Assembly (NCBI GenBank): GCA_947345935.1 | Contig: CAMZZN010000006.1 | Span: 1-64,000, forward strand | Length of the DNA: 64,000 bases | Direction: 5' to 3' | From: an uncultured Ruminococcus sp. | Lineage (GTDB): Bacteria > Bacillota > Clostridia > Oscillospirales > Ruminococcaceae | Shown here: positions 9,927 through 19,179 of the stretch, in pieces | Layout: every line of letters begins with the position of its first letter | Numbering within the stretch: the first letter of the stretch is position 1 | Program-made: the position numbers and the translations under genes | Notes under the pieces: generated by a model | What the model was told of the DNA's origin: nothing | What the model saw: the letters and a program-made list of their open reading frames with translations, nothing else | Databases searched by the model: none

Positions 9927-11384
9927 TTAATTATCCGAATCGCCGGAGCTGTTTTCCCTGCCGGCAGCCGTTTTCAGTATGCCCAGGATAACGTCTTTAT
10001 TTGCATATTCAGCATTGCTGAGGTATTTTTCACTGAACATCTCGCTGCTGCCGAATACTATAACATGATTGTTTCCTTTATCAGATGCAGCGATAACTGC
10101 GGCACACCTGCCATCGTCTTTTCCTTCTGCATCCTTTCCGCTTATTTCAGCGATCTTTGACTGCACAGGAGCTTCAAGTACTTTTGTAATCCCCTTGCTG
10201 TTATTATCAGCTTTGATTTCTTTGGTCATAGGGGCAATAATACCTGTTGATTCATAATCTGAACCACCTGCCATTTTTTTATCATCAACTGAAAGCTTGA
10301 TATTATACCCATAATTATAAGCAGAATTTTCATCCTTTATGTAGCATCCGTCGCTTTCATTATATATAAATCCTGCATTACCGACTTCTACATCCCATTC
10401 TTTAATGAACTCGTTTATATTTTTTGTTTCCGCATCGCTCATTGCCGGAATGTACAGAAGATTTTTATTATCATTTTCAAGGAACTTTTTCAGCTTTCCT
10501 ATCTGTTCCTCTTCCAGATCCACAGCAGGCATTGGAAGAACTATCATATCGTATTGCTGAGGATCAATTTCTCCGTCGGCTATATTCAATTCGCTGCATT
10601 CGAATCCGTTGTCCTGCGTAAACAGGCTGTTTCTCATACCATTAACGATATTTACATTATCTGATCCGGCAGAGATAACGGCGACTCTTATCGGACCTTT
10701 CTCCTGTTCAGGCTCTGTAACTTTCTCCGGGGCGGCAGTCGTTTCCGGTGCTATAGATGTACCGTCTGACGTTGTAGCTTCCGTTTCTGCCGGCACATCT
10801 CCCGGCAATGTTGTTTCTCCGGGAACGGTCGTCGGCTCTTTATCGTCGTGCCTGCTGTCGGATGAAGATACAGACGAACCATTTACGTCATTCCTGTCCT
10901 TTTTATTCTTCGTCAGAATTATTCCTGTCACCGACACTACTGCAGCCACAGCCAGAACGGCGCAGACAGCAACGATCCTGCTTTTACCGGATGATTTTCT
11001 GTCACGGGACATACTTTTAATTTCCGGAACGGCTTCCCCCGGCGAATCTGAAACTGCCGCCGGAACGTCATGTCTCTGCTGCGGCAAATCAGATGATACG
11101 GGAATTTTTGATGCCGAAATCTTATTTTCCACAGCAGACGGCTTTACAGCGTCCTGAACAGGACGAACATTCGGCTGATGCTTTGCCGGATCGCTTTCCT
11201 GCTGCATATTCTTTTGCGGAGACGTATTTTCTTTCATCAGCAGAAAATCCTCGTCGTCACGGAGCAGAAGCGTGATTTCCGGCGCTTTGAAATAGTTGTG
11301 TTCGCAGACAGAATTGTTATTCTCGCCGCAGAACCGGCAAAGTCCGGAGCTTTCAAGTTTTTTTCCGCATATTATGCAAAACAT
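9927..11384 (-). CDS. Zinc-ribbon membrane protein with extracellular GldG/GATase1-like domain
   Basis: N-term CIICGKKLESSGLCRFCGE; TM VAVCAVLAVAAVVSVTGIIL; C-term VAVISAGSDNVNIVNGMRNSL...VIVFGSSEMFS.K.LS. Confidence 0.6.
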   Translation of the reverse strand: MFCIICGKKLESSGLCRFCGENNNSVCEHNYFKAPEITLLLRDDEDFLLMKENTSPQKNMQQESDPAKHQPNVRPVQDAVKPSAVENKISASKIPVSSDLPQQRHDVPAAVSDSPGEAVPEIKSMSRDRKSSGKSRIVAVCAVLAVAAVVSVTGIILTKNKKDRNDVNGSSVSSSDSRHDDKEPTTVPGETTLPGDVPAETEATTSDGTSIAPETTAAPEKVTEPEQEKGPIRVAVISAGSDNVNIVNGMRNSLFTQDNGFECSELNIADGEIDPQQYDMIVLPMPAVDLEEEQIGKLKKFLENDNKNLLYIPAMSDAETKNINEFIKEWDVEVGNAGFIYNESDGCYIKDENSAYNYGYNIKLSVDDKKMAGGSDYESTGIIAPMTKEIKADNNSKGITKVLEAPVQSKIAEISGKDAEGKDDGRCAAVIAASDKGNNHVIVFGSSEMFSEKYLSNAEYANKDVILGILKTAAGRENSSGDSDN

Positions 11385-11386
11385 TT

Positions 11387-11977
11387 CTACACATCCTTTA
11401 TAATTATATATTTACTTTTATCTGTTGTCTCTATGCCGACCGCATCGTCTGTATCCTCCCGGATATAAACGACAGGATCGGATGTTTCAGGGTCTGTTTC
11501 GTAACCGTCTTCTCTTTCACATATTATTGCAACAATCAAAAAAATAAAAATAGTTATAGCGATTATAAATAAAATAATTTTAATCCTCTTTGATCTTTTT
11601 TCCTGCTGCTCTTTTTTAAGTTCGATCAGAAAATCATCATCGTCATCATGATCGTGCGTTTCATAGGGTATGCCCTCCCTGAACGCCGGAATTTCCTCCG
11701 AAGGCGGATATTCTTCCGGATACGGCTCGTGGATGCGGGTATAAACGGCGTCTCCGAATATATCGCCCTTTACCGGATCAGAAGATTTTTCTTCTTTCTC
11801 ATGCGGAACCGCATCCGCTGCCGGTTTTATATGCTTACCGGCATTTTCCTTTACAGAGTCATCATATTTTTTCATTTCCTCCGTAAGACGCAGTGAGTAT
11901 GATTTTTCAGTACCGCAAATAAAGCAGCTTCCCGAATCATCGGGATTATTCATTTCACACTTCACACATTTCCACAT
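11387..11977 (-). CDS. RanBP2-type zinc-finger single-pass membrane protein
   Basis: MWKCVKCEMNNPDDSGSCFICGTEK; TM IIKIILFIIAITIFIFLIVAII. Confidence 0.6.
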   Translation of the reverse strand: MWKCVKCEMNNPDDSGSCFICGTEKSYSLRLTEEMKKYDDSVKENAGKHIKPAADAVPHEKEEKSSDPVKGDIFGDAVYTRIHEPYPEEYPPSEEIPAFREGIPYETHDHDDDDDFLIELKKEQQEKRSKRIKIILFIIAITIFIFLIVAIICEREDGYETDPETSDPVVYIREDTDDAVGIETTDKSKYIIIKDV

Positions 11978-12002
11978 ATTACATCCTCATTTTCATATAT
12001 CG

Positions 12003-13007
12003 TCATTTACCGCCGTTACTTTTCTTCATATTTATCACAAGACCGCTGCTTGTAACCCTCGAACCGGATTTTTCCGAAGATTTCTTTACAGACGTACGCT
12101 CGGCAACCTCAGGACTCTTTCCGCCAAGACGTCGGAATACCTCAAACGCATCAGGACGTTTTTCCGGATCGGCGCAAAGCATATCCCTGATAAGCTCACG
12201 GCTGCTTTTGTCAATCTCATCGGAGATCTGCGGCTCGTCCCCATTAAGAACAGCCTGTCCGAGGCAATCGTATCCTTCGCTGTAACCGGGATGCTTTCCA
12301 CAGAGAATAATATGGAAAAGTACGCCAAGAGCAAATACGTCCGATTTCGGAGTTACAGTCGCTTCCTCCTCAGCCATATAAAGAAGCATTTCCGGCGAAA
12401 AATAAACCTGATCTCCGGTCATATCGTCAGGCTCCGGCGGCTCGTCTTCAAGGAAACTGGCGTCAAAGTCTATTATCTTGACCGTAAAAAAGCCGCCTAC
12501 AGTTTCCTTGAGAATAAGATTTTCAGGTTTCAGATCGGAATGAACCACGTTTTTTTCTGCCAGCCGTGATATCTCATACGCAAGTATCTTAAGAATGATC
12601 TGCTTCTGCTCGTCGGATTTCTTAAAAATATCCATAAAACTCACGCCGCATGATCCGATCTTTTCCGTAACCAGGTAGTATGTATTCTTATCCTTGAAAA
12701 AGTCCAGCGGATTTACGATGTTGCTTCCGCCGCATTCAAGTATGGCTTTATAGACTCTCGAATGAGTACTGTACCATTCTTCGCACTGCTCCACCATTCT
12801 TACACGGAGAGACTCGTACATATCCGCATCCGGATCAGGAAATTTCGGTGTAAGGAATCTCTTGATAAAGAACTGCTTGCCGTATTTATACGCATATCCC
12901 CACGTACAGTTTCCGGCATTATTTGCGGTAAGCGGCTGCCTTATGATGAAGCCGTTTACAGCATAGGGAGAGAAACCGCTTGTTCCTATACTATTTTTTA
13001 CTTCCAT
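12003..13007 (-). CDS. Serine/threonine protein kinase
   Basis: VVHSDLKPENLIL (HSD instead of HRD), IIDFDASF (DFD instead of DFG), SPEMLLY...KSDVFALGVLFHIILCGKHP. Confidence 0.85.
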   Translation of the reverse strand: MEVKNSIGTSGFSPYAVNGFIIRQPLTANNAGNCTWGYAYKYGKQFFIKRFLTPKFPDPDADMYESLRVRMVEQCEEWYSTHSRVYKAILECGGSNIVNPLDFFKDKNTYYLVTEKIGSCGVSFMDIFKKSDEQKQIILKILAYEISRLAEKNVVHSDLKPENLILKETVGGFFTVKIIDFDASFLEDEPPEPDDMTGDQVYFSPEMLLYMAEEEATVTPKSDVFALGVLFHIILCGKHPGYSEGYDCLGQAVLNGDEPQISDEIDKSSRELIRDMLCADPEKRPDAFEVFRRLGGKSPEVAERTSVKKSSEKSGSRVTSSGLVINMKKSNGGK

Positions 13008-13999
13008 TATTTCAGTTCTCCGCTTTTCCTGATATAATCACGGGCGTAATACGACGTCTTATAACTCTCCCAAAGCTGTTTCAGCTGTTCTTCATCAGCT
13101 CCGTTCCGGCGTTCGATATAATTCTTCTGAACGTATATCTGACGCATATTATAGTACTTTTTCATATCATCAAAATCATCAAAACCGAAGCATGAGATCG
13201 CAAGAGTAAAATCGTCTCCGGTCACAGCCTTTATTCTATCTCTGAGACGTGCCTGCCATTGCGCAGGACTTGAGGATTCTTCCAGTGTCTGAAGTATCAC
13301 ATTTTCAAAATCCATAGGAGTAAGAAAATAGGCAAAGCATCCGTCCGTTGCGTTTATAAGCATAGAAGGACGTGAAAAAGCCAATGTTTCATTATGAAGC
13401 GTAAATGATCTGTCTCCGTTGGCAACATTGGTCAGAACGCCGTCCTCCCTGAGATTAAGAAAAGCATCATCGGCATTCGCATCAATATCGTCAGCCGTCA
13501 CCTGATAAAGTCCTTTATCGTCAAGTATATATCCTCTTGAATCGCCTGCCCAGAGATAATTGCATAAAGTAAAGTTGCCTGCTCCTATGGCAGTAATTAT
13601 ACTTACGGTAGTAGGAAAGCTCTTGCTGAGACTTCCGCCTACCTGTACTCCTCCGCTCGACATAAGTTTCTTTTTCACATTTGCAAGTTTTCCGGAAATA
13701 CATTCCTGAATCTGCTGAAAAAGCTGGAGCTGTTCCTTTTGATTTTTAACATTCTTAAATTTTTCTCCATGTCTCTTAAAGAATGCGTCTGCCGCAAACG
13801 CAGCCGTCTGAGAGCCTATATAAGCTCCCGTGCGACCGTTTACTTCAGGGTATCTCTTTCCGCCGATACCTCCGCAGCCGTCAAATACGCCTGTAACAAC
13901 AAGCCCGTTTTCATAGCAGCCAACAAATCCGGAATCCTCGCCGCAGTCCGGAACAGCTTCTGCATGAATAAAAAATGGTTTAATAGTTGAAAGATTCAT
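13007..13999 (-). CDS. PP2C-family protein phosphatase
   Basis: VTGVFDGCGGIGG, LWAGDSRGYIL, INATDGCF, VTGDDFTLAI metal-binding motifs. Confidence 0.85.
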   Translation of the reverse strand: MNLSTIKPFFIHAEAVPDCGEDSGFVGCYENGLVVTGVFDGCGGIGGKRYPEVNGRTGAYIGSQTAAFAADAFFKRHGEKFKNVKNQKEQLQLFQQIQECISGKLANVKKKLMSSGGVQVGGSLSKSFPTTVSIITAIGAGNFTLCNYLWAGDSRGYILDDKGLYQVTADDIDANADDAFLNLREDGVLTNVANGDRSFTLHNETLAFSRPSMLINATDGCFAYFLTPMDFENVILQTLEESSSPAQWQARLRDRIKAVTGDDFTLAISCFGFDDFDDMKKYYNMRQIYVQKNYIERRNGADEEQLKQLWESYKTSYYARDYIRKSGELK

Positions 14000-14079
14000 T
14001 TTGTTCCCTCTGTATCACATAATAATCAGCCGCTGCGCCGCAGCATTATGCAGGCATCGGCGGTAATGGTTTTATTTCT

Positions 14080-14260
14080 TATAGGCGACACCGCACAAAG
14101 ATTGTGCGGCAGATGCGCAGTAAGACTTTTCGTCAGATTGTACAGAAATTTCGCAGGCATACTGTCGTATGTCAAGAAATTTATGTGTAAGATGACGGAA
14201 AATATTCAAGCAGATGACGTGCAAAGCCGTCAGGCGTGCTTTGTGCGATGTTGCCTTATA
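14080..14260. mobile_element. MITE-like non-autonomous element with TIR TATAAGGCAACATCGCACAAAG
   Basis: Left TATAGGCGACACCGCACAAAG; right (RC) TATAAGGCAACATCGCACAAAG; internal hairpin CCGCACAAAGATTGTGCGG and central palindrome CGTCAG...ATGACG. Confidence 0.7.
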
Positions 14261-14978
14261 TACTCTGTACGATTGCGCTGATGATCTCCTGATATTGTAT
14301 CTCCTTGAGTCCGCCTCCTGCAACGGAAGGAAAATGAATAACATTATTCCAGTTATTCACGATATTGTCCCAGGGATACTCGGTCTCGGGATCATAGCTG
14401 CCGGGTTCCTTGCCAGCCGGCGTATAAAGGATAAGTCTCTTGGCACGGCGATTTACATATCCGTTCTGCTCATTTTCCCACCAGTCGGTAAGCTCCCTGA
14501 AATCATTTGCCATACCTTCGGGATAATACTTCGATTCTTTTCCGAATCCGATAGGATGCGGCGGTGCATCTGACCAGAGAACAATGATCTGACGCCTTTT
14601 TGTTCCTATTGCGCTCCATTCCGAACGGATAGCATATCCTAAAGCCTCAAGACCGTCTTCTGGAATATCTCCGCCGCCGAAAGCCCTGATGCCTTTTACG
14701 GTGTCGGTAAACTCCTCGGTATCGTCCGGAAGCGAAAAGAAATCGGTAACGAGCATAGCGTCGTCCATATCCTCCAAATAGTCACGAAAAGCTATTACCT
14801 TTATCCTCACGGATTCAACACGCTTGCCTTTGGCATTGAGCGCATCCATAAGATCAGTATAAAAGCTCAAAGCATTTTCTTTTACCATATTAAGTACGGG
14901 ATTCATGCTTCCTGTTGCATCTATACAAAAAACAAGATCCACGGTATAGGTCATCTGACCCAGATTACCCTGCTGCAT
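14256..14978 (-). CDS. vWA domain protein (TerY-like)
   Basis: VDLVFCIDATGSMNPVLNMVKENA... MIDAS DATGS; IIVLWSDAPPHP. Confidence 0.85.
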   Translation of the reverse strand: MQQGNLGQMTYTVDLVFCIDATGSMNPVLNMVKENALSFYTDLMDALNAKGKRVESVRIKVIAFRDYLEDMDDAMLVTDFFSLPDDTEEFTDTVKGIRAFGGGDIPEDGLEALGYAIRSEWSAIGTKRRQIIVLWSDAPPHPIGFGKESKYYPEGMANDFRELTDWWENEQNGYVNRRAKRLILYTPAGKEPGSYDPETEYPWDNIVNNWNNVIHFPSVAGGGLKEIQYQEIISAIVQSI

Positions 14979-14993
14979 AAAATACCTCCAATA

Positions 14994-15611
14994 TCAAAGC
15001 TTTGGCGGCTTGTGGAAATTTCTCTCTGCCGCTCTGAGTTCCTTTTCTGTTATACCGCCGTTATCGACATGGACTGCCGGTTCAGATTTTGCAGCCGGCG
15101 AGCTGCAGATTACCGGTTCAGCGGTTTCTTCCGGCTTCGCTATGACTGTGCCGGTATCAACAGGATTGCCGCATACCACACAGGTATTGCTGCCAGGAGC
15201 GACAATGGCATTACAAAGAGGACATCTCCGGAGAATCTCCTCAAATAAATATCCGCAGTTACTGCAGAATTTTGAATCATCGTCGAAAGACGCACCGCAA
15301 GCGGGACATACCCTTTCTTCAGCCGCAGGCAGTACAGGATCAACCGCAGGCGAATCCGGCACAGAAATGAATGGAGCAGGTTCCTCATACCGCTTTCCGC
15401 ATACGCAGCAAAAGCAGGCGTCGTCATCCATAGCAGCGCCGCAGAACGGACATACTTTGTTTGCCGTTCCTGCTGAAATACTTCCGGATACAGGTGTTTC
15501 CGTAAATCTTGCAGGCTGAACGTCAGCGTCCAGTCTGAACCCGCATTCCATGCAGAATATACTGTCATCCGTCATAGATGCACCGCAGTTCGTGCAGTAA
15601 ATATTACCCAT
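14994..15611 (-). CDS. Multi-zinc-ribbon protein (four CxxC...CxxC ribbons)
   Basis: CTNCGASMTDDSIFCMECG, CPFCGAAMDDDACFCCVCG, CPACGASFDDDSKFCSNCG, CPLCNAIVAPGSNTCVVCG. Confidence 0.8.
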   Translation of the reverse strand: MGNIYCTNCGASMTDDSIFCMECGFRLDADVQPARFTETPVSGSISAGTANKVCPFCGAAMDDDACFCCVCGKRYEEPAPFISVPDSPAVDPVLPAAEERVCPACGASFDDDSKFCSNCGYLFEEILRRCPLCNAIVAPGSNTCVVCGNPVDTGTVIAKPEETAEPVICSSPAAKSEPAVHVDNGGITEKELRAAERNFHKPPKL

Positions 15612-15801
15612 TTATCATTACCTCTTTTCTCAAAACTGCCAGGTAAGAAAGCAGCTTTTATATTTTCTGACAGTGTGCTGCCGTTTCAGTATAATATATC
15701 ATTATAAATTTCATACATATAACTATACCATATTTATTGTTTTTAGTCAAGCTGTTGCAGCAAAATCATCGGAAATAATTACCGTTTTTTGACAAAAACA
15801 A

Positions 15802-15822
15802 CAGCGTCTTTATCAGACGCTG
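15802..15822 (-). terminator. Intrinsic terminator downstream of the 15834..18023 gene
   Basis: CAGCGTCTgataAAGACGCTG followed by TTGTTTTTG on minus strand. Confidence 0.7.
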
Positions 15823-15833
15823 CCGCAGTAATC

Positions 15834-18023
15834 CTATTCATTTTCACTTATATAGATATCCGTCCTGTTCTTTATGTATAACGCTGCTTCCTCCGCAGTG
15901 CATTCTCCTGAAAAATAAGGCTGAGCTTCTTCCTGGACGATACAGTAAAGATCATGAGGCAGACCGTTAGTAGGACGCACTGCGCTCTTTATCACTCCGA
16001 CCGCCTGTGTCAGCTCTTCTTTCGTGAAATTTCCGTTGCTTTCCGCCATTTTCACAAGCTGCTGAAAGTCCTTGTTAAGAATCGGAAATTCCATATTCAC
16101 CCCCATCGCAAGACTTGAATTATTTCCAACGTACATGGACTTGATGAACTCCCATGCAGCGTCCTTATCGCTACATTTTTCCATTACCGATACATTGCAG
16201 GTCATAAATATCACATTACCCTCAGCGTTTTCCGAAGGATATCCGGCAAAGGTCACCGGTTCTGCAAACATATCGTAATGTCTCCTGAAATCAGAAAAAC
16301 CGGTTGCTGCAAAATCGCTAAAAAGCGCCTCGTCACGTCCGACGTCATACCACTCGCCGCTTTCTGCCTCCGGAAAACGATTGCAGAATTCAAGAAGTTT
16401 CTCCATATTACCAGTGTTAACGCTGTACTTTCCATCTTCACAGGAAATCGCATAATTTGAAAATGTCAGATAATCCGTGAGCATACTCGTTTTTGAAGCA
16501 CTGTTTTGAATAACGATTCCATCAGGAGCATTTTCTACAGCTGCAAGCATATCTTCAAAAGTCTGATCCTTTACGCCGGAAAATTTAGTTTTAACAGTCA
16601 TTGAACGCACAGAAAAAGATGTTGGCAGGGAATAAAGCTTCCCATCATACTCGTACGCTTCAAGGACATTGGGCATAAACATATCACGGCTGAGTTCATC
16701 GTCCATAATATCATACATATCTGCAAACGCACCTTTTCCTTTCAGATCGTAGGGCGTATTCATAAATACCGCCAGGTCAGGACCGTCTCCTGTAATAAGA
16801 TCCATAGCAAGCTGATCCATTCCGGTAGTGACCTGTTCGCCTTTTTCTTTATCATAAACGTCGTATTCATTATAGTAAACCGGTTCTATAGTGATATTCT
16901 TTCCTGATCTGTTAAACATCGCCACATGATTTGAAAAATCATCGGTCTGATAAAGTACCCCAAGTTTAAGCGCAACAGGTTCCTGCGGAGCATTCTCTTC
17001 CAGGATATCCGTAAGGAGAAGACAGAGCCTGTAACAAAGGGAAGTCTGATCGAAAATTCGGAGGATATAACCGTTTTCCACCGGGAATATGTCCGCTGCC
17101 GCCGCTTCGTTGATGCCAAGCTTCACATTCACGGCAAGTTCTGTCAGAGTATCTCCGCCGAGACCATAAATTCCGGTTTTTCCTGCAAAAACAATGTCAA
17201 ATTCATTTCCGCCGGAATAAATATGAGAAACCGGTTCGCCGGAATATTCAACAGAAAACATCTTATCCCCGACCAGAATCCCGGCTCCTGTTCCGCTATA
17301 AACGCCGCAGATAAGGTCGTCTCCGGCAGTAACGCCAATACCGCCTGTAACGTCATAGTCCTGAATCGGACATTCTTCAGCCTGACCGCCGGATTCATCG
17401 GCGGCGTACATTACTCCGCAGTAAAAATACAGCTTTCCGCCGCAGACAGCAAAATCCCTTATTTCATTATCATCCATTCCGGTTATTTCCGCTTTTGATA
17501 CAGCTTTCCCTTCAGCGGAAAATTTATATATTGAATGATAATATTCGGCATTTTCTTCATAGACATTCCAGTCAAAATCCTCGGCGTTCTGCTCCGGATC
17601 AAGATAATTATACGGAGATATACCGCCGTGGGTGATCTCCGTGACTGCCGCATACAGCGTTCCGTCGGCGGCACAGGCGAACCAGACGCCGATCTCCACA
17701 TTCTCATGAAAGCCTATTCCCGTATCACATAACGTATATTCTGAAAATTCTGCATCAGTGACGTAAAATCCGGGAACGATATTTTCATTGCTTCTGAAAG
17801 CAACTATATATTTTCCACTGCTCATTGGAGCGGCTGAAAGAACGTCTCCGGATTTTTCCGGCAAAGGCAATTCGTTGAGATGATAGCTTTTATCCGATTT
17901 CATGACCTCTGCTTTCCGTGACGAAACTTTTTCCGCAGTTCCGGAACCTATACCTGCCCTGTCGCATGATACTGCCGAAAAAAACATGACAAGCGACAAA
18001 ATAAATGCTGATGTGCGTTTCAT
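15834..18023 (-). CDS. Lipoprotein with solute-binding-like C-terminal domain, paralogous to 2191..4593
   Basis: Lipobox LVMFFSAVSCDRA; MDQLAMDLITGDGPDLAVFMNTPYDLKGKGAFADMYDIM...SDKDAAWEFIKSM; C-term YFSGECTAEEAALYIKNR matches YFSGECSAKQAADMIQSR of the paralogue. Confidence 0.75.
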   Translation of the reverse strand: MKRTSAFILSLVMFFSAVSCDRAGIGSGTAEKVSSRKAEVMKSDKSYHLNELPLPEKSGDVLSAAPMSSGKYIVAFRSNENIVPGFYVTDAEFSEYTLCDTGIGFHENVEIGVWFACAADGTLYAAVTEITHGGISPYNYLDPEQNAEDFDWNVYEENAEYYHSIYKFSAEGKAVSKAEITGMDDNEIRDFAVCGGKLYFYCGVMYAADESGGQAEECPIQDYDVTGGIGVTAGDDLICGVYSGTGAGILVGDKMFSVEYSGEPVSHIYSGGNEFDIVFAGKTGIYGLGGDTLTELAVNVKLGINEAAAADIFPVENGYILRIFDQTSLCYRLCLLLTDILEENAPQEPVALKLGVLYQTDDFSNHVAMFNRSGKNITIEPVYYNEYDVYDKEKGEQVTTGMDQLAMDLITGDGPDLAVFMNTPYDLKGKGAFADMYDIMDDELSRDMFMPNVLEAYEYDGKLYSLPTSFSVRSMTVKTKFSGVKDQTFEDMLAAVENAPDGIVIQNSASKTSMLTDYLTFSNYAISCEDGKYSVNTGNMEKLLEFCNRFPEAESGEWYDVGRDEALFSDFAATGFSDFRRHYDMFAEPVTFAGYPSENAEGNVIFMTCNVSVMEKCSDKDAAWEFIKSMYVGNNSSLAMGVNMEFPILNKDFQQLVKMAESNGNFTKEELTQAVGVIKSAVRPTNGLPHDLYCIVQEEAQPYFSGECTAEEAALYIKNRTDIYISENE

Positions 18024-18138
18024 AATTTATCTTCCTTTCCGTTCATAATCTTAGAAGCGCTCTGAATATAAAACGAACGAAAACGAAAATAGGTCAATTT
18101 ATTCATAAAAAAAGACGAGCGCCGCCCGTCCTTTATGT

Positions 18139-18930
18139 TTAAAATACAGCTTTTTTTATCATTGCAAGCTCTTCCAGCGAAATGCAGTTAAGAAAACCGC
18201 CGCTCTTTATAACAGAGAGCATCTCGTCTATCTCCGCCCAGCACACTTCAGAGACCTCGTCGCTGCAAAGCGTAAGACTGTCAGCGTCAACAGGATCATT
18301 GTAGATATACACTGCACTGAACTCGTTGTCCTTTACAAACTCATTAAAATAGATATTCCTGTGGGTACCAACAAGCATAAGCTTTTCACGTGGAATAACA
18401 AGACCCAGTTCCTCGTAAGCCTCCCTGACGGCTGAACTTCTTGGATTTGCCCCCTGGGTTATATGACCGGCAGCGGAAACATCGTAGCATCCGGGATTTA
18501 TCAGCTTTTTATCCGATCTTTTCTGTAACAAAACGTATATTCCCATATCCTTACGCTTGATTATCCAGATATGGACGACTGCATGAAGATCGCCGTCTCT
18601 GTGAACAAGCGAGCGTGGTTTGCTCTTCTGTGTCAGACGTTCGTTTTCATCAAGCAGATTCAGAAATTCATCAGTAATAAATTCTGCCGACGCCTCCGGT
18701 TTCCCTTCAGTGCATGACCGGAAGATCTCCGCTATCTCGTCAACGGTATCATTCGGAATATCCTCATCCGAAACATACAATCGGTATTCCGCAGGCGATC
18801 GTCTTTCTTTTATAAATCGTTCCAGCGATTCTTTTCCGGAAATGCCTGTGTCTCCAAGCTTTACTGCCGCTTCTTTGTATAGTTCCTCTGCTGCCGAAAG
18901 CCTGTTAAGATAAATTTCAAAAATATCCAT
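18139..18930 (-). CDS. NUDIX hydrolase with about 100-aa N-terminal extension
   Basis: GHITQGANPRSSAVREAYEELGL Nudix-like box. Confidence 0.8.
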   Translation of the reverse strand: MDIFEIYLNRLSAAEELYKEAAVKLGDTGISGKESLERFIKERRSPAEYRLYVSDEDIPNDTVDEIAEIFRSCTEGKPEASAEFITDEFLNLLDENERLTQKSKPRSLVHRDGDLHAVVHIWIIKRKDMGIYVLLQKRSDKKLINPGCYDVSAAGHITQGANPRSSAVREAYEELGLVIPREKLMLVGTHRNIYFNEFVKDNEFSAVYIYNDPVDADSLTLCSDEVSEVCWAEIDEMLSVIKSGGFLNCISLEELAMIKKAVF

Positions 18931-19179
18931 TTCTGCTCAACGCCTCTTACTATCATATTAAAAGTTTTAACACTCACGTATCCGCCTTATAATAACGGAT
19001 TTTAATTTGCCGTGGTATATTATATACCTCCGGAAATAAAATGTCAATACTCAGGAGGAAATTTTTAATATTTATCTTATTATTTTCCTTGACAAAGCCC
19101 AGAAAAGCATATATAATTAAAGTATATAGAACTGCGGAACAATAGGCTGCTCCGCAGTAAAAAGTGGGAGGAATTATTT

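Noticed and set aside
14048-14344. 77-aa (+) and 90-aa (-) ORFs
   Set aside because: Fall within the MITE-like element; products have no domain features.
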